Of a stretch of DNA of 64,000 bases, positions 37,722-49,439 are shown one piece after another; position 1 is the stretch's first letter; each line of letters begins with the position of its first letter. The stretch is from Kuschelorhynchus macadamiae (lineage: Eukaryota; Arthropoda; Insecta; Coleoptera; Curculionidae): contig JAUTXW010001345.1 in NCBI GenBank assembly GCA_030620095.1, positions 1,956,501-2,020,500 on the forward strand. The letters run 5' to 3'. The notes beneath the pieces were generated by a model. The model saw nothing but the letters and a program-made list of their open reading frames with translations, was not told the DNA's origin and searched no databases. Both the position numbers and the translations under genes were made by a program.

Positions 37722-37945
37722 CTTCACGGATTTAAAAATACGATGTGTTTTCATTCCGGGTGTACATCCGCTCACTACTGCTGTTCTGAAAAGAACAGTT
37801 TTGCTGAGGTTTCGAGAGACTCTATTCGGACGCGAGAAGGAAAGCTTCGACAATGCCAAATGTGATTTTCGCGAAACGTCAGCAAAACAGTTCTTTTCAG
37901 AACGACATTAGTGAACGAATGTACACCCGGAATGAAAACAAATAA
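37722..37945. mobile_element. Palindromic mini-element E2
   Basis: Left arm 37743-37814 and right arm 37871-37941 are inverted copies (CATTCCGGGTGTACAT, TTCTGAAAAGAACAGTTTTG). Plus strand 37841-37882 carries AATGCC...GCGAAACGTCAGC. The left arm has a diverged relative. It resembles E1, but with much longer arms. Confidence 0.8.
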
Positions 37946-37956
37946 TATACACACAC

Positions 37957-38392
<436 letters not shown>

Positions 38393-38499
38393 TTTAATGT
38401 TAAGTATTTTTCTTTTAGTCTAACTTTTTTTAAAGTTTTGACTTATAATCAAAGGCTTTGTCAACACTTTCTTTATTTAATAATAAAGCTATATTTTAA

Positions 38500-38810
38500 C
38501 TTTGACTTTATATGTGTTTTCATCCCGATTGTACGTCTGTTCAATACTGCCGTTCTGAAAAGAACAGTTTTGTTGACGTTTGACCAAAATCACAATTGGC
38601 ATTTTTGTAGCTTCCTTTCTCGCGTCCAAAAAGACTTTCTATTCTTTCTGAATCTCTCAGTCTCTATTCGGACTGAAGAAAGAAAGCTTCAAAAATGCCA
38701 ATTGTGATTTTGGTGAAACGTCAGCAAAAGTGCTGTTTTCAGAAGGACAGTAGTGAACTAATGTACACCCGGAATGAAAATACATCGTATTTTTCCATCT
38801 GTGGTAGCTT
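38500..38810. mobile_element. Palindromic mini-element E3
   Basis: Arms of about 110-120 bp: left about 38512-38635, right about 38680-38805. Both arms retain the scaffold in opposite orientations, on the minus strand at 38571-38612 and on the plus strand at 38685-38724 (AATGCC...GGTGAAACGTCAGC). A direct copy of R2 begins just to the right. Confidence 0.8.
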
Positions 38811-38869
38811 TATATGAAATCGTCTGAATACGGCGCTAAATATATCTAAAATTCTTTTATAAATTCTGT

Positions 38870-39510
<641 letters not shown>

Positions 39511-39514
39511 CAAC

Positions 39515-39738
39515 TATAACCGGTAAGAATGGCTACAATAATTTTGTGGGTTTTCGTGGAGAAATTAATGAATCGCGAATAGAATTTTCTTAAGTCACTT
39601 TATTGACATCCATCATCAAAAAAACTCTACTAAAACTTAAACTTTTAACAAGGACAAAACATAATGTCTTTTTATTGGACGGGGTGATACCATGGGATGG
39701 GATCACTCTTTCCTTTCGGAGGAATGTTCATCGTTACA
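39515..39738 (-). repeat. 3' LTR of the Gypsy element
   Basis: 224 bp, reading TGTAACGATG...CCGGTTATA on the minus strand. It differs from the 5' LTR by three substitutions and one 3-bp indel by eye. Confidence 0.95.
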
Positions 39739-39739
39739 A

Positions 39740-39750
39740 CCTCCCCCTTT
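39740..39750 (-). promoter_or_regulatory. Polypurine tract
   Basis: On the minus strand AAAGGGGGAGG abuts the 3' LTR, the usual place for the plus-strand primer in LTR retrotransposons. Confidence 0.75.
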
Positions 39751-39791
39751 GCACCACATAAACGTCCTCGTGCGTGGGGCAACACAAAGTA

Positions 39792-40074
39792 TTAAGAACA
39801 GCAGAGGCATTTTCTACTTGAACGCATCCTACGTTGTCGACCTGAACCACTGGGAACCTCTGCATTGGAAATTTCTTCTGGAGCAGCGCCAGGCACGGAT
39901 ACCACGGCATTTTCCTCTGGCGCTGAGTGGGGTCGATCTCGCCACTGTATTTGATTTCTAGGAGGTCTTCCTCTTTTTGGTAAGGGATGCACTGGGACAT
40001 GGGGTTGTTTCTTCGGTCTTTCGGAATGGAGTTAAAACAGAAACATGATACTTTCCCAGTGGCGAGTGAGGATT
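39792..40074 (-). pseudogene. C-terminal tail of Gypsy Pol
   Basis: Downstream of the integrase, a minus-strand frame with VHPLPKRGRPPRNQ continues to a stop at 39792. A basic RGRP-type tail is common at the Pol C-terminus. It is out of frame with the integrase, whose frame stops at 40075. No independent function is assigned. Confidence 0.55.
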
Positions 40075-41100
40075 TTATGGTGAAGAAATTTGATAGGTGG
40101 GGGGACTTACTTCCTTCTGTATCAAGTAAGGTCCATCACGTTTGGGAGTAAATTTTGAAGTAAACTGGCTACTAGCTTCACTGAGAAGAGGTGTGTCTAC
40201 AAGCACCTTATCTCCAACTTCATAAGTGACAGGGCGTCTATGCACATTTTTATAGACGTTTCGTCTATCTTGAGTGTGCTCGTGATTTTCTCCGGCTTCA
40301 TGAAGAGTATTACTCAGAGTAAGTAGGTAAGGAGTAATTTGTGGAACAAAATTGTCATTCTGGGTTATGGCTCTCATATCACGGCTCACGTCGTCTGGGG
40401 TTCGAAGTTCTCGTCCAAATGTTAAGTACGCAGGGGTAAAACCTGTTGATTCGCACTTAGCAGTATTCATAGCAAATCTTACTGCTGGCAACTTATCGTT
40501 CCAGGAGGTATGATTTCCTGATGTAAGTATGGCAAGTTGACTTTTCATATCCCTATTTTTCCTTTCTATGGGATTTGATTCTGGATGATAAACAGGTGTA
40601 AGACACTGCTGAAAGCCTAGACAGTGAGCTACCTGTTGCATTACGGCACTAACGAACTGGCTTCCATGGTCGCTGATGACTCTTCTGGAAACTCCATATC
40701 TTAGTAGAATTTCATCAATCAAACACCGTGCACATGCTTCTGCGGTTGCATTTCGTAGGGGAAACATTTCTGTCCATCCACTTGAAACGTCTTCAATTAT
40801 AAAAATCCATTTGTATCCTTCCGGAGTTTCTGGAAGTGGTCCGAAAAGATCGATTGATACTACTTCAAATCGCTGGGATTGGATCGGAGTCTGTAAGAGA
40901 CCTGCAGGTTTCAGATTTGTAACTTTAAATCTTTGGCATTCGATGCATTTACTAACATGGGCAGATATAGTTTTTCTCATACCAATCCAATAGTATCTGC
41001 GAGCTATTCTTTGGTATGTGCGTTCGATTCCATAGTGTCCTGCAGTTTCGGAATCATGGTATTCTTTTAATATTTCAGGGAATTGGGATCTTGATGCTAC
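40075..41100 (-). pseudogene. Gypsy integrase (longest intact domain of the element)
   Basis: The translation in this frame includes the HHCC zinc domain (AGHYGIERTYQRIARRYYW, then CIECQRFK). The DDE core follows: EVVSIDLFGPLP (first D), VISDHGSQF (second D) and NPIERKNRDMKSQL (E). It ends with a GPY/F-like module (YEVGDKVLVDT, KRDGPYLIQ). An open stretch of about 300 codons survives. It would catalyse strand transfer of the element's cDNA, with a 4-bp staggered cut in line with the CAAC duplication. Upstream it is disconnected from RNase H by a frameshift near 41125. Confidence 0.9.
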
Positions 41101-41120
41101 TTGTTGAGGCTCTTCTTCAT

Positions 41121-42200
41121 CTATATCGGGATTCTATCTATATAATATGCCAACTCGACACCAGTAGCAGAGGATTCCAATCCATCGATGATTTTCTTTA
41201 AGTCGGGGTCTGCTAACTGTTCAGCTCGGATATCGCTGGCTTGTTTGGAAGGTAGATCCAGGGATACAACATTGATAGGCTCGTCTGTTTCGGCTCTAGG
41301 AGGTCTGGATAAAGTGTCTGCAATGACATTCTTTTTCCCATTGATATAATCAATTCGTAAGTCATAGGCCTGTAGACGTAGGGCCCATCGAGCTAGGCGA
41401 CCAGTGGGTGTCTTTAGAGACATAAGCCACCTTAAAGGCTGGTGATCACTTTGTACGAGTATTGTTGCATTTTCCAAATATCCTCTAAACTTCTCAACGG
41501 ACCATACAACAGCAAGGGCTTCTCATTCGTAGTTACTAGCATCAGTACGCAAAATGTAGGGTAAACGGAAATCTGCCTGTCGAAGAATAGGAGCGGTACT
41601 TAACAAAGTTTTCAGCTGGTTGAAAGATGCATCTTGAGTCTCTCCCCATTCCCATTTTGCATTTTTACGGGATAGGATTGATAGAGGTCTGGATATCTCA
41701 GCAAACTTGTCTATAAAGCGCCTGAACCATGAACAAGTCTGTAGGAAACTAAGTACTTGTTTAACGTTCTTGGGCGAAGACATTTTTATTATGGCGGATA
41801 CTTTGTCATCATCGGGATGTATACCATTAGCGGAAATAATATGACCAAGGTATTTTACTGAGTCACAACAAAAGGCACATTTTGTTCGATTTAACTTTAA
41901 CTTGTATAAGTTAAGTCTTGCAAAGACTTTTCTCAAGTCACTGAGGTGGGTTTCAAAACTAGAAGAAATGGCAATTAAGTCGTCTAGGTAGACTAGCACA
42001 AAGACATCGGGGATAACAGATCGAAATCGATCCATCAATCTTTGGAACGTAGACGGGGCTGTAGATAAGCCAAAGGGCATGCGGGTATACCTAAAGGTAC
42101 CAAACGGGGTAATGAAAGCGGTTTTGTCTCTGTCAGAAGGTTTGACATTGACCTGATGATAACCACTTTTAAGATCAAGGGTGGTAAGGGTAAATTGACA
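41121..42200 (-). pseudogene. Gypsy reverse transcriptase palm/thumb and RNase H
   Basis: Reads LDLKSGYHQVNV, RYTRMPFGLSTAPSTFQRLM, the catalytic VLVYLDDLIAISS and KYLGHIISANGIHPD, then the RNase H start ILRTDASNYE followed by a stop at 41523. It resumes with EALAVVWSVEKFRGYLENA and ends with ADTLSRPP. About 30 residues expected between TDASNY and EALAVV are missing, and the stop is a TGA where CGA (Arg) is usual. RT motifs are intact from the GYHQ block onward, but the chain is severed on both sides. Confidence 0.9.
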
Positions 42201-42300
42201 TACTATGTCATTTTACCCGATCATCAAATAAATACCTAAATATGCGTTTTTTATAGATTATGCCTCGAAATTACTCAAGAAAATTTAGTAGGCAGTCATG
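42201..42300. other. ~100-bp foreign insertion in the RT coding region
   Basis: The sequence between HEAKK (42330) and TLDLKSGYHQ (42190) does not fit the RT family. A hairpin lies at one edge: GGGTAAATTGACATA and its near-perfect reverse complement around 42187-42217. It could be a mini-transposon fragment. Confidence 0.6.
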
Positions 42301-43612
42301 GGATGTTGAATCCATGCAACATCCGACTGATCTTTTTGGCCTCATGTAGGAGATCGTCTATCCTCGGCACAGGATATTTTTGGGACCTTGTAACAGCATT
42401 TAGCTTTCTGTAGTCCACTGCCAAGCGGATGCTTCCGTCTTTTTTCGGGACAAGAACTACTGGAGCTGCGTATGGAGACTCGCATTCTTCTATAACACCA
42501 GCTTCTAACAGTTTGTCTAATTCCGCCTTGAGCTGTTGCTTCTTTGGTTCAGACATTCTATAAGGAGGAACGGCAATAGGGCTGTCATCTAGAAGAACAA
42601 TCGAATGCTCTCCATATGGCGTTGGTTCGTTGCTGGACTCGAAAACAGCAGAATGTTCTGATAACACTCTGTTGAGCTGCTGTTTTTCCACGTTTTGCAA
42701 GGAACGGCCTTCGTCTTCACGTAGTGAAACTTCTGATAATTCTATTGGGCCAACAGGTAGGGGTAATACTTCCTTTTCTGTTACAAAATTATAAAATTCA
42801 TTTGGCTGTTCACCAAAATAGTATAAACCAAGAGGTACATTAATGATCAGATTTGCCATTTGAATGAAATCAACCCCAAGGAGTGTGCGACTATTTTCAT
42901 GTTCTGGGACTGACAACAAACAAATCTTAATATTTTTTCCATGTAACATAATATTAATATCAAAACTATAAGCAGTAACTTTCCTTTGAACACCATCAGC
43001 AAGAGTCATGTTCATATATGCTATAACCTTATAAGGGGTATTGTCTTTTAGCAATATCTGCATCAGGGCTGAACCGGCAATACTGGATTTTGCACCTGTG
43101 TCAATGTATGCATAACCGTTATGACCTGATATTGTTATCGGAACTAATGGTCGAAAATTAGGATTATTTGAACAATAGTTTTTTTTGGAACACGTAGGAC
43201 AGTTAGTACGAATGAATCCCGGAGCACCAGAACCGTAACACGAGATAGAGGTACTTTGATTCGGCACATTCGCTACGCAAGGTTTGTTAACGTTTTGGGC
43301 AGGCGCGACACTTGTTTCCGCGGATTTGTTTTGGTTCTTTAATTTACGGCATTCGTCTTTCACGTGACTAATGTTTTTACAGTAAGAACACCGCTTTTTG
43401 TTTTTATCGTCCGAAATTTTGTGTCTATCGTCCACAACATCGAAAGTCTCTTCCGCTAAGCGAGCTTGTTTTAAAAGTTCCTGAAAACAGTCCACTTTAT
43501 CGCGCGGTACTTTTTCACGAATACTTCTGTTCAAAATAAACCGTACACCATGTCTAACTGAATGTTTTCGGTTAAAGTTCCACTTGGCAACTGCGCCAAA
43601 ATCGCGCGGCAT
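42296..43612 (-). pseudogene. Gypsy Gag nucleocapsid, protease and RT N-terminus
   Basis: A 438-codon open stretch. It begins in the Gag C-terminus (REKVPRDKVDCFQELLKQAR). A zinc knuckle CSYCKNISHVKDEC and a second Cys cluster follow, then the aspartic protease (AYIDTGAKSSIAG, RTLLGVDFIQ). The start of RT comes next (YAAPVVLVPKKDGSIRLAVD, YRKLNAV, YPVPRIDDLLHEA). Gag and Pol are thus read in one frame here, with no programmed shift visible. It ends where the ~100-bp insertion begins. Confidence 0.92.
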
Positions 43613-44094
43613 TTACATATAAACATATCAGTGTTAGTCTTTAAGTCTTGCTCTTGAGAGAAAAGTTCTCGGTAAACACGATACGGTGGTTTACTAGGTC
43701 CGAAAGTAGATTTTAACAAGGCTGTGGCATTTAGCTATGTCCCTAAAGAAGATTTAACACCTTGATACCATGTCGCGGCGAAACCGTCAAGGAGCATTGG
43801 AAGTCCTTTTAACGCGTTATCGTCACTTATTTGCGTGCAGTCTTTGTAAATTTCAATCGCGTCGATGAATGCATTAACATCTGAGTCTTTTGAGCCGTCA
43901 AATCTCGAACTACATTTCGCGAAGTTTCCATTGGAAGCAGGCTGTTGGACAGCTTGTCCAGTTTGAACAGTTAAACTAGCCAATAGTTGTTGAAATTGTT
44001 CATTCGACATAGTAACAGACATATTTATTGATGAGTTTGTCTTCGAACGAAGTAGATAAGGGCTTCTTGGATCGTCAGAATCTCTTTCTAACAT
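43531..44094 (-). pseudogene. Gypsy Gag N-terminus
   Basis: The start is MLERDSDDPRSPYLLRSK at 44094. A retrotransposon-Gag capsid-like region follows (FDGSKDSDVNAFIDAIEIYK, LPMLLDGFAATWYQGVKSSL). A stop at 43735 falls where a tryptophan or similar is expected, because the same frame resumes directly as NATALLKSTFGPSKPPYRVY. A second break near 43545 shifts into the frame of the 42296-43612 segment. It would have formed the element's particle. Confidence 0.85.
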
Positions 44095-44671
44095 TCAGAG
44101 AAAAATAATAAAATTCAAGTCATTATCTGGAATTCGATGTGTAAACTCGATTTTGGTTATATGGTATCACCCTTGGAACATCGGACCACCAACCGGCATC
44201 AGGCAGCAAAGTCCATCCAGTCGTAGTTAAAATGAAGAAGAAGGTTTGAGCACATAACCTCAAACTTTAAACTTTTTGAGCGGGAACGTTGACGTTTGGA
44301 ATTATTGAAAAAATGGAAAACAATGATTAGTAAATTAATTAATCAATTTAACAGAGTACCTGATCTTTTGGTTGTGTCAAACGATGAAAATAATTGCAAA
44401 AGGGTCCAAATATTTGTCCTACGCCCGTAGAAACAATATTTCGGTGCGAATTATTCACAAAAACGTAGTTTTTTACAAAGTACTTAGTCACTTTTGAAAT
44501 TATCGCTGAAAATGATTGCGAAAATAGCCCGATTGATGTGGTCCTAAGTCTCTAGAAGCAACTTATCGGTGCGAATCACTTTAACGATGAACAAAACTTG
44601 AAAAGACGACCGGCACAATACTTCACAAACTTCAGTTTTTCCGACCTTTTACTCGCGAATACTTTCTCACG

Positions 44672-44690
44672 GCCACGAGTTGGAGCGCCA
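44672..44690 (-). promoter_or_regulatory. tRNA primer-binding site
   Basis: On the minus strand TGGCGCTCCAACTCGTGGC begins two bases after the 5' LTR. It starts with TGG, the complement of a tRNA 3' CCA. The exact tRNA is not identified. Confidence 0.8.
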
Positions 44691-44692
44691 AT

Positions 44693-44913
44693 TATAACCG
44701 GTAAGAATGGTTACAATAATTTTGTGGGTTTTCGTGGAGAAATTAATGAATCGCGAATAGAATTTTCTTAAGTCACTTTATTGACATTCATCATCAAAAA
44801 AACTCTAAAACTTAAACTTTTAAAAAGGACAAAACATAATGTCTTTTTATTGGACGGGGTGATACCATGGGATGGGATCACTCTTTCCTTTCGGAGGAAT
44901 GTTCATCGTTACA
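44693..44913 (-). repeat. 5' LTR of the Gypsy element
   Basis: 221 bp, nearly identical to 39515-39738. It is followed by the CAAC target duplication. Confidence 0.95.
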
Positions 44914-45640
44914 CAACTTAATTTGAAATTGCCATAAATATTTTTATCGCATTGATATTTTATTCTAAATGGGTTAACATAAAACAACTAATAAATTATA
45001 GCTCACCAAAATAAAATAAAAATCTCATTAATTACTCTGCCTCGACAAAAAATTGATCTAAATATTTTGAAACGTCATTACTGAGACAAGTAAAGTTTTA
45101 AAATTTCGGCTGCTAGCTTTTAAAAGGATGATCCATTAAGTCTAATTTGGGTCAAAGATTTGCCAAGGTTTTATTCCCTTACCTATTATGCAGGGTGTTT
45201 AAGGAACCTCTGTAAATTGCTGAGATTTAACTCCATTTATCCAACCGACAATTTTTATTTATTTGTATCTTTTTTATTCACTAGTATTATACTTCGAATA
45301 TGCGTTCTCTAAAAAAATAACATAATTTCGTCAAATTGACGAATGTAAACAAATTGTTTTTGCATATGATGCTTCTGAAGTGTAGTTCTTAACACGGCCC
45401 TTTAGGAAATAACATTTTGCAATTTACTTTACAGAATGTCTCAAAAATCAGATATGGCTCAAATGTTTTTTTAATGGAGCTTCTTGACTATTACAGCTTA
45501 TTTACCCGAGAGTTTCTATTTCTTAATACCTCTTTTTATTTACTAGAGTCATACTTCTTTGGTTATTTTGAAGTTTTATTGTTTCTCTAAAAATGTAACC
45601 TGATTTTATCAAAACGGTCGGTTCCTTTTTTTTCCTTTAT
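44914..45640. repeat. Dispersed repeat R2, copy B, right part
   Basis: Continues copy B after the Gypsy insertion and matches copy C (54330-54985) almost end to end. Shared blocks include AATTGATCTAAATATTTTGA and TTTTTGCATATGATGCT. From 45640 to 45908 nothing is recognised. Confidence 0.75.
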
Positions 45641-45908
45641 ATTTCTGCTTTAAGGAATAGATTATAGCTCTGCAGTGGATCGAACAATAAACGGCAAAGT
45701 TCGGGCCCCTTTAAAAGCCTGCATCAAGTAATTAAGACGCAATGTTTCCGCGTTGAGGAAGCCGGCAGACGAAAGTAGCAACCGCAGACTTTTGCCAAAG
45801 ATAATTTGCGGCTATCCCCCCATGTATATATTTTTCTATGTTTATGTTTTTCATAAAAAGTAGAGTCGGACTCTAGTTTACAATCAATATGGTAGAAAGC
45901 AGATTATA

Positions 45909-47818
45909 CACTAAGCATCAAAATTAACGCACCACTATAAATTGCACAGCATTTCAATGTGGATTTTTTTGCGAACCGCTGAACAGATTTTGATGAATTT
46001 TTTTTTAAAGGTAGATTTGTTTATCGCTAAAAACGTCGCAATGTAAGTTTGTATCAAAATTTTAGTTTTGAGCATATACAGAGGCCAACAATGAGAGTAA
46101 TTTTTCTCCAGAATATTTGAAGCACCCTGTGGATCGTTTCAGCCGTAACAGCGGCTATACGCTTGATGCAAATTATAGCTCCTGTTTTCATAATAATTTG
46201 GTTTTTGTTTCATGTCAATATCCCTATTTTTAAATGAATTACAGAGTAAAAGATTAAATCGCACTAGATTATTTTAACAATTCAATAACTTAAAAGTAAC
46301 AATAATAACAATATTGGTGGCAAGGACAGAATTAGAAAATTGAGAATATCAATATCGCGTGTTTCCGCCTCTACTCTGAATAACGGCTTCACATCGACGA
46401 CTCATACTAGACACAAGGCGTCTAATCTGCTCTTGATCAATGTCGTTCCATAAATTTGTGTCGTTCCATAAATTTGTGACAAAATTTTGAATGTCGTCAA
46501 GAGGCTGGTAAGGGCTGATGGTTTCTAAGTTGTCTGTCTATGATGTCTTACAAATGTTCAATAGGGTTGAGGTCTGGACTATTTGCAGGCCAGTCCATAG
46601 TCTCAATACCCACCTCATGTAAATACTCTTGCACTATACGAGCGACGTGGGGTCTTGCATTGTCGTGCATTAACAAGAAATATTGGCCTATGAGCCTAGG
46701 AGCAAAAGGAACAATATGTTCGGATAAGATATCAGTAATGTACCGTTCACTGTTCAATGGATCACCACGTAAAAAATAAGTTCTGTTGTTCTGGCAGTTA
46801 AAGAAATTCCTTCCCAAACCATTACAGAACCTCCATTAAATAGTGTGGTTTGACGAATGTTACACGCTCATTTGGCCTGCGTAGTACTCGTATGCGTCGG
46901 TCGGAGCTGTACAAACAAAACCTCGACTCTGTCCGTGAACAAGACTCGCTCCTAATCCTCAAGATTCCAGTTTACATGCAGTCTGATGAATTTTAGTCTC
47001 GCTCTACAATGGTTTGCGTTTAACCTCGGCCCTCTTGCTGGAATTCGGAATCTTAAATTCTGTTCTGCAAGTCGTCTTCTTACAGTGGATACACTTATTT
47101 GGACGTTATGTGTAGCGTTAAGTTGTACCTGAAGATTTCTTGCTGTTACAAAACTTTCTCTCAAAGCACGTAACCGAATGAAACGATCCTCGGTGCCTTC
47201 CTTGCCCATGACGTCGGTTATGATCGTTAGTTTGCTCAAAATGGTGGACAACGCGCGATATTGATGAATGAGAAACTCCCAGTCTCCCAGCTATAGCACG
47301 GTAGCTTAATCCTTCCTCGGCCAATGTAATTGGCCATTGCCAAAATTTTAACACTTTTCAAAGATAAAATTGACACATAATAAACAAACATGACAGTTTG
47401 TCAAACTTGTCATTTCATGGCCTACCCTATTTTAAGATGTTGAATTGTTAAAATAAACTAGTGCGCTTTAATCTTTTGCTCTGTATTTCATTTAAAAATA
47501 GAGATATTGACACAAAACAAAAACCAAATTGTTAAGAAAACATGGGGCTATAATTTGCATCAAGCGTATACCCGTTGTTAAGGCTGAAACGATCCAGAGG
47601 GTGTTTCAAATATTCTGGAGAAAAATTACTCTCATTGTTGGCCCCTGTATATGCTCCAAACTAAAATTTTAATAAAAACTCACATTGCGGCGTTTTTAGC
47701 GATAAACAAATCTACATTTAAAAAAAAAATTCATCAAATTCCGATCAGCGGTTCGCAAGAAAATTTACATTGAAATGCTGTGCAATTTATAGTTGTGCGT
47801 TAATTTTGATGGGTAGTG
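45909..47818 (-). mobile_element. Tc1-like transposon with ~375-bp terminal inverted repeats
   Basis: The arms 45909-46285 and about 47440-47818 are inverted copies with outer ends CACTA..GCATCAAAATTAACGC and CACTACCCATCAAAATTAAC. TA flanks both ends (45907-45908, 47819-47820). A decayed Tc1-type transposase lies between. The total of 1,910 bp is close to full length. Confidence 0.92.
46530..47354 (-). pseudogene. Tc1-family transposase, frameshifted
   Basis: The N-terminal HTH reads LAEEGLSYRAIAGRLGVSHS (47354 downward). A second HTH follows (RNLQVQLNATHNVQISVSTV, RRRLAEQNLRFRIPARGPRL). The first aspartate is in VLFTD, where the usual ES is changed to RV. The second is in LLMHDNARPH. The third catalytic residue, a glutamate, is in NSPDLNPIEHL (about 46550), as in DD34E Tc1 enzymes. 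Breaks near 47170, 46950 and 46815 destroy the frame. The family cuts and pastes at TA. Confidence 0.92.
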
Positions 47819-47887
47819 TATTATTAATTATTGGCTAAAAATAAATGGTTGGGGTTTTCAATTATTAGAAAGAAATAATAGAAGCGA

Positions 47888-48340
47888 GTATACAGGGTGT
47901 TCCAAAAAACTATTTTCTTAAAAGTCTATTAAGCTGGCTATTTTGTTTTGGTATGTTTGGTATTGTAGATTTGAGGGAAAAATATTTGACGCGAGCCTGT
48001 TCTGCAGGGTGTGTGAAAAAGTATTTCCCTTTCTCTAAAAGTTTATAAAACTAGATTTTTTTTCTTGTATGGGCTGAAAACAGTTAAGAATTGTACATTT
48101 TAGAGAAATAGAGGAAAAGAAACAGTTGATATGAGTATACGGGGTTTTCCAAAAAGTAGGTACTTTTTCAAAAGTCTATAAAATTGGATAATTCTTTTGG
48201 TTTGGGTTGCTAATGGTTGGGATTGTAGATTAAAAAAAAAACCTTTAACGCTAATACTCAGGGTGCCCCAAAAGAATTTTTTTTTAAGTCTATTAAAATT
48301 AAAAATATTTTTCATTATGGTTCGAGAATGATAAGGTTTC
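47888..48340. repeat. Short tandem array of mariner-end-like units
   Basis: Four units of about 115-130 bp start near 47891, 48004, 48136 and 48257. Each opens with an AGGGTGTTCCAAAAA-like sequence followed by AAAAGTCTATAAAA. Units 1 and 3 also share TTTTGGT...GGGATTGTAGATT-type tails. The unit start resembles transposon termini in this window. No coding capacity. Confidence 0.7.
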
Positions 48341-48639
48341 CTAAAATATCTTACGAATTTATTTATTATTCTAAATTCGTAAGGCTAAAATACCCGAATT
48401 TTTCATTTATATGGTGGCGGCGGACGTCTTGTCAATTTAATGTAACGAGTACCTAAGTTAAAACGGTTGAATTTCTTGTTGCTGCTTATTTGAAATTTGT
48501 AACCGAATCAAAAAAGTAGGTTTCTATAAAAAAAATCTATATTTATACGATTGTCCATAAAATTATAATGAAAATTGATGGTTTAAGAAGTCTTCTTTGA
48601 AGTTCCAGAATTATAGCCTTATTAATTTCTGTTCCAGGA

Positions 48640-49437
48640 AATTGCTGCTTTACCCACGATTTGATAAAGAATAAATATCTGTGTGAAAAACATTTCTTGG
48701 ATAGTGATTACCAAACAAAAAAAAACATTTCCTAAAAAGAGACGCAGTTCCACTGAAATACTCTGGATCTTCCGAGAGACAAAATAATGGTTCATCAGCT
48801 GAATCGCTGATGGTTTTATTTTAACTCCCCAGAAAACACAGGCAGATAAGAAGAGGCCATTATGTCCTCAGTATACACCAGACAAAAAAGATATGTTTAG
48901 AAAATGAGAATCTTAAGACAGATGTACATTTTTTGAACGCACTCAGTGATATACCTGTTAGTATAACCTAGAAAACAAAAAATGAAAAGTCAAATTAGAT
49001 ATCAGGCCTCAAAGATTATTAAAAATTACAAAAATAAACTTAAGAGGCTGAGATTTACCACAAAAACATTATATTTTCGGGAATTACTAGAATCGTTAGT
49101 TGATAATCCGTCGAGCGATAATAAAAAACCTACGAGTCTTAAAGACTGTGCTATAAATCACTATTCTGGTTATCTTTTATACAAACTTAAGCAGAAATTT
49201 CATTGCACCACTTGTGAAAAACAATTAGGAACAGATGAGCTTTTATCTGATGTAAACCAATTATTTCTGTTGCATAAAAACTATGGCTGTGATACAAAAT
49301 TATTTTTAAATGCGCCGGCGAAACAACTAGAAGTTAAAAATCAATGCTTGGGTTCAAAAATTATTTTGTTATTTACAGTCATCAAGAACATGTTATGTTT
49401 TATGGTTAGGCAAAAAAGACAACAATTTTTGCTATGA
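48640..49437 (+). pseudogene. THAP-type / P-element-like transposase relic
   Basis: After a possible splice acceptor (TTCTGTTCCAG, near 48630) the plus frame gives CCFTHDLIKNKYLCEKHFLD, the C-x2-H end of a THAP zinc finger. A basic linker and a likely coiled coil follow (KICLENENLKTDVHFLNALS), separated by stops. A 151-codon frame (48982-49437) then has LKDCAINHYSGYLLYKLKQK and FHCTTCEKQLG, resembling internal parts of THAP9/P-type transposases. Frameshifts and stops mean it is not functional. The family assignment is moderate because the catalytic core is not recognised. Confidence 0.6.
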
Positions 49438-49439
49438 AC

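Larger units (their letters stand above)
39515..44913 (-). mobile_element. Ty3/Gypsy LTR retrotransposon, full length but defective
   Basis: Both LTRs (39515-39738, 44693-44913), a primer-binding site, a polypurine tract and a gag-pol body are present. CAAC flanks the element (39511-39514, 44914-44917), and R2 copies A and C show the unoccupied site. The orientation is minus. There is no env-like frame. Total length is about 5.4 kb. Confidence 0.95.

Noticed and set aside
39692..39961. 89-codon plus-strand frame
   Set aside because: It crosses the Gypsy LTR border antisense to the Pol tail; no family resemblance.
40676..40993. 105-codon plus-strand frame
   Set aside because: Antisense shadow of the Gypsy integrase.
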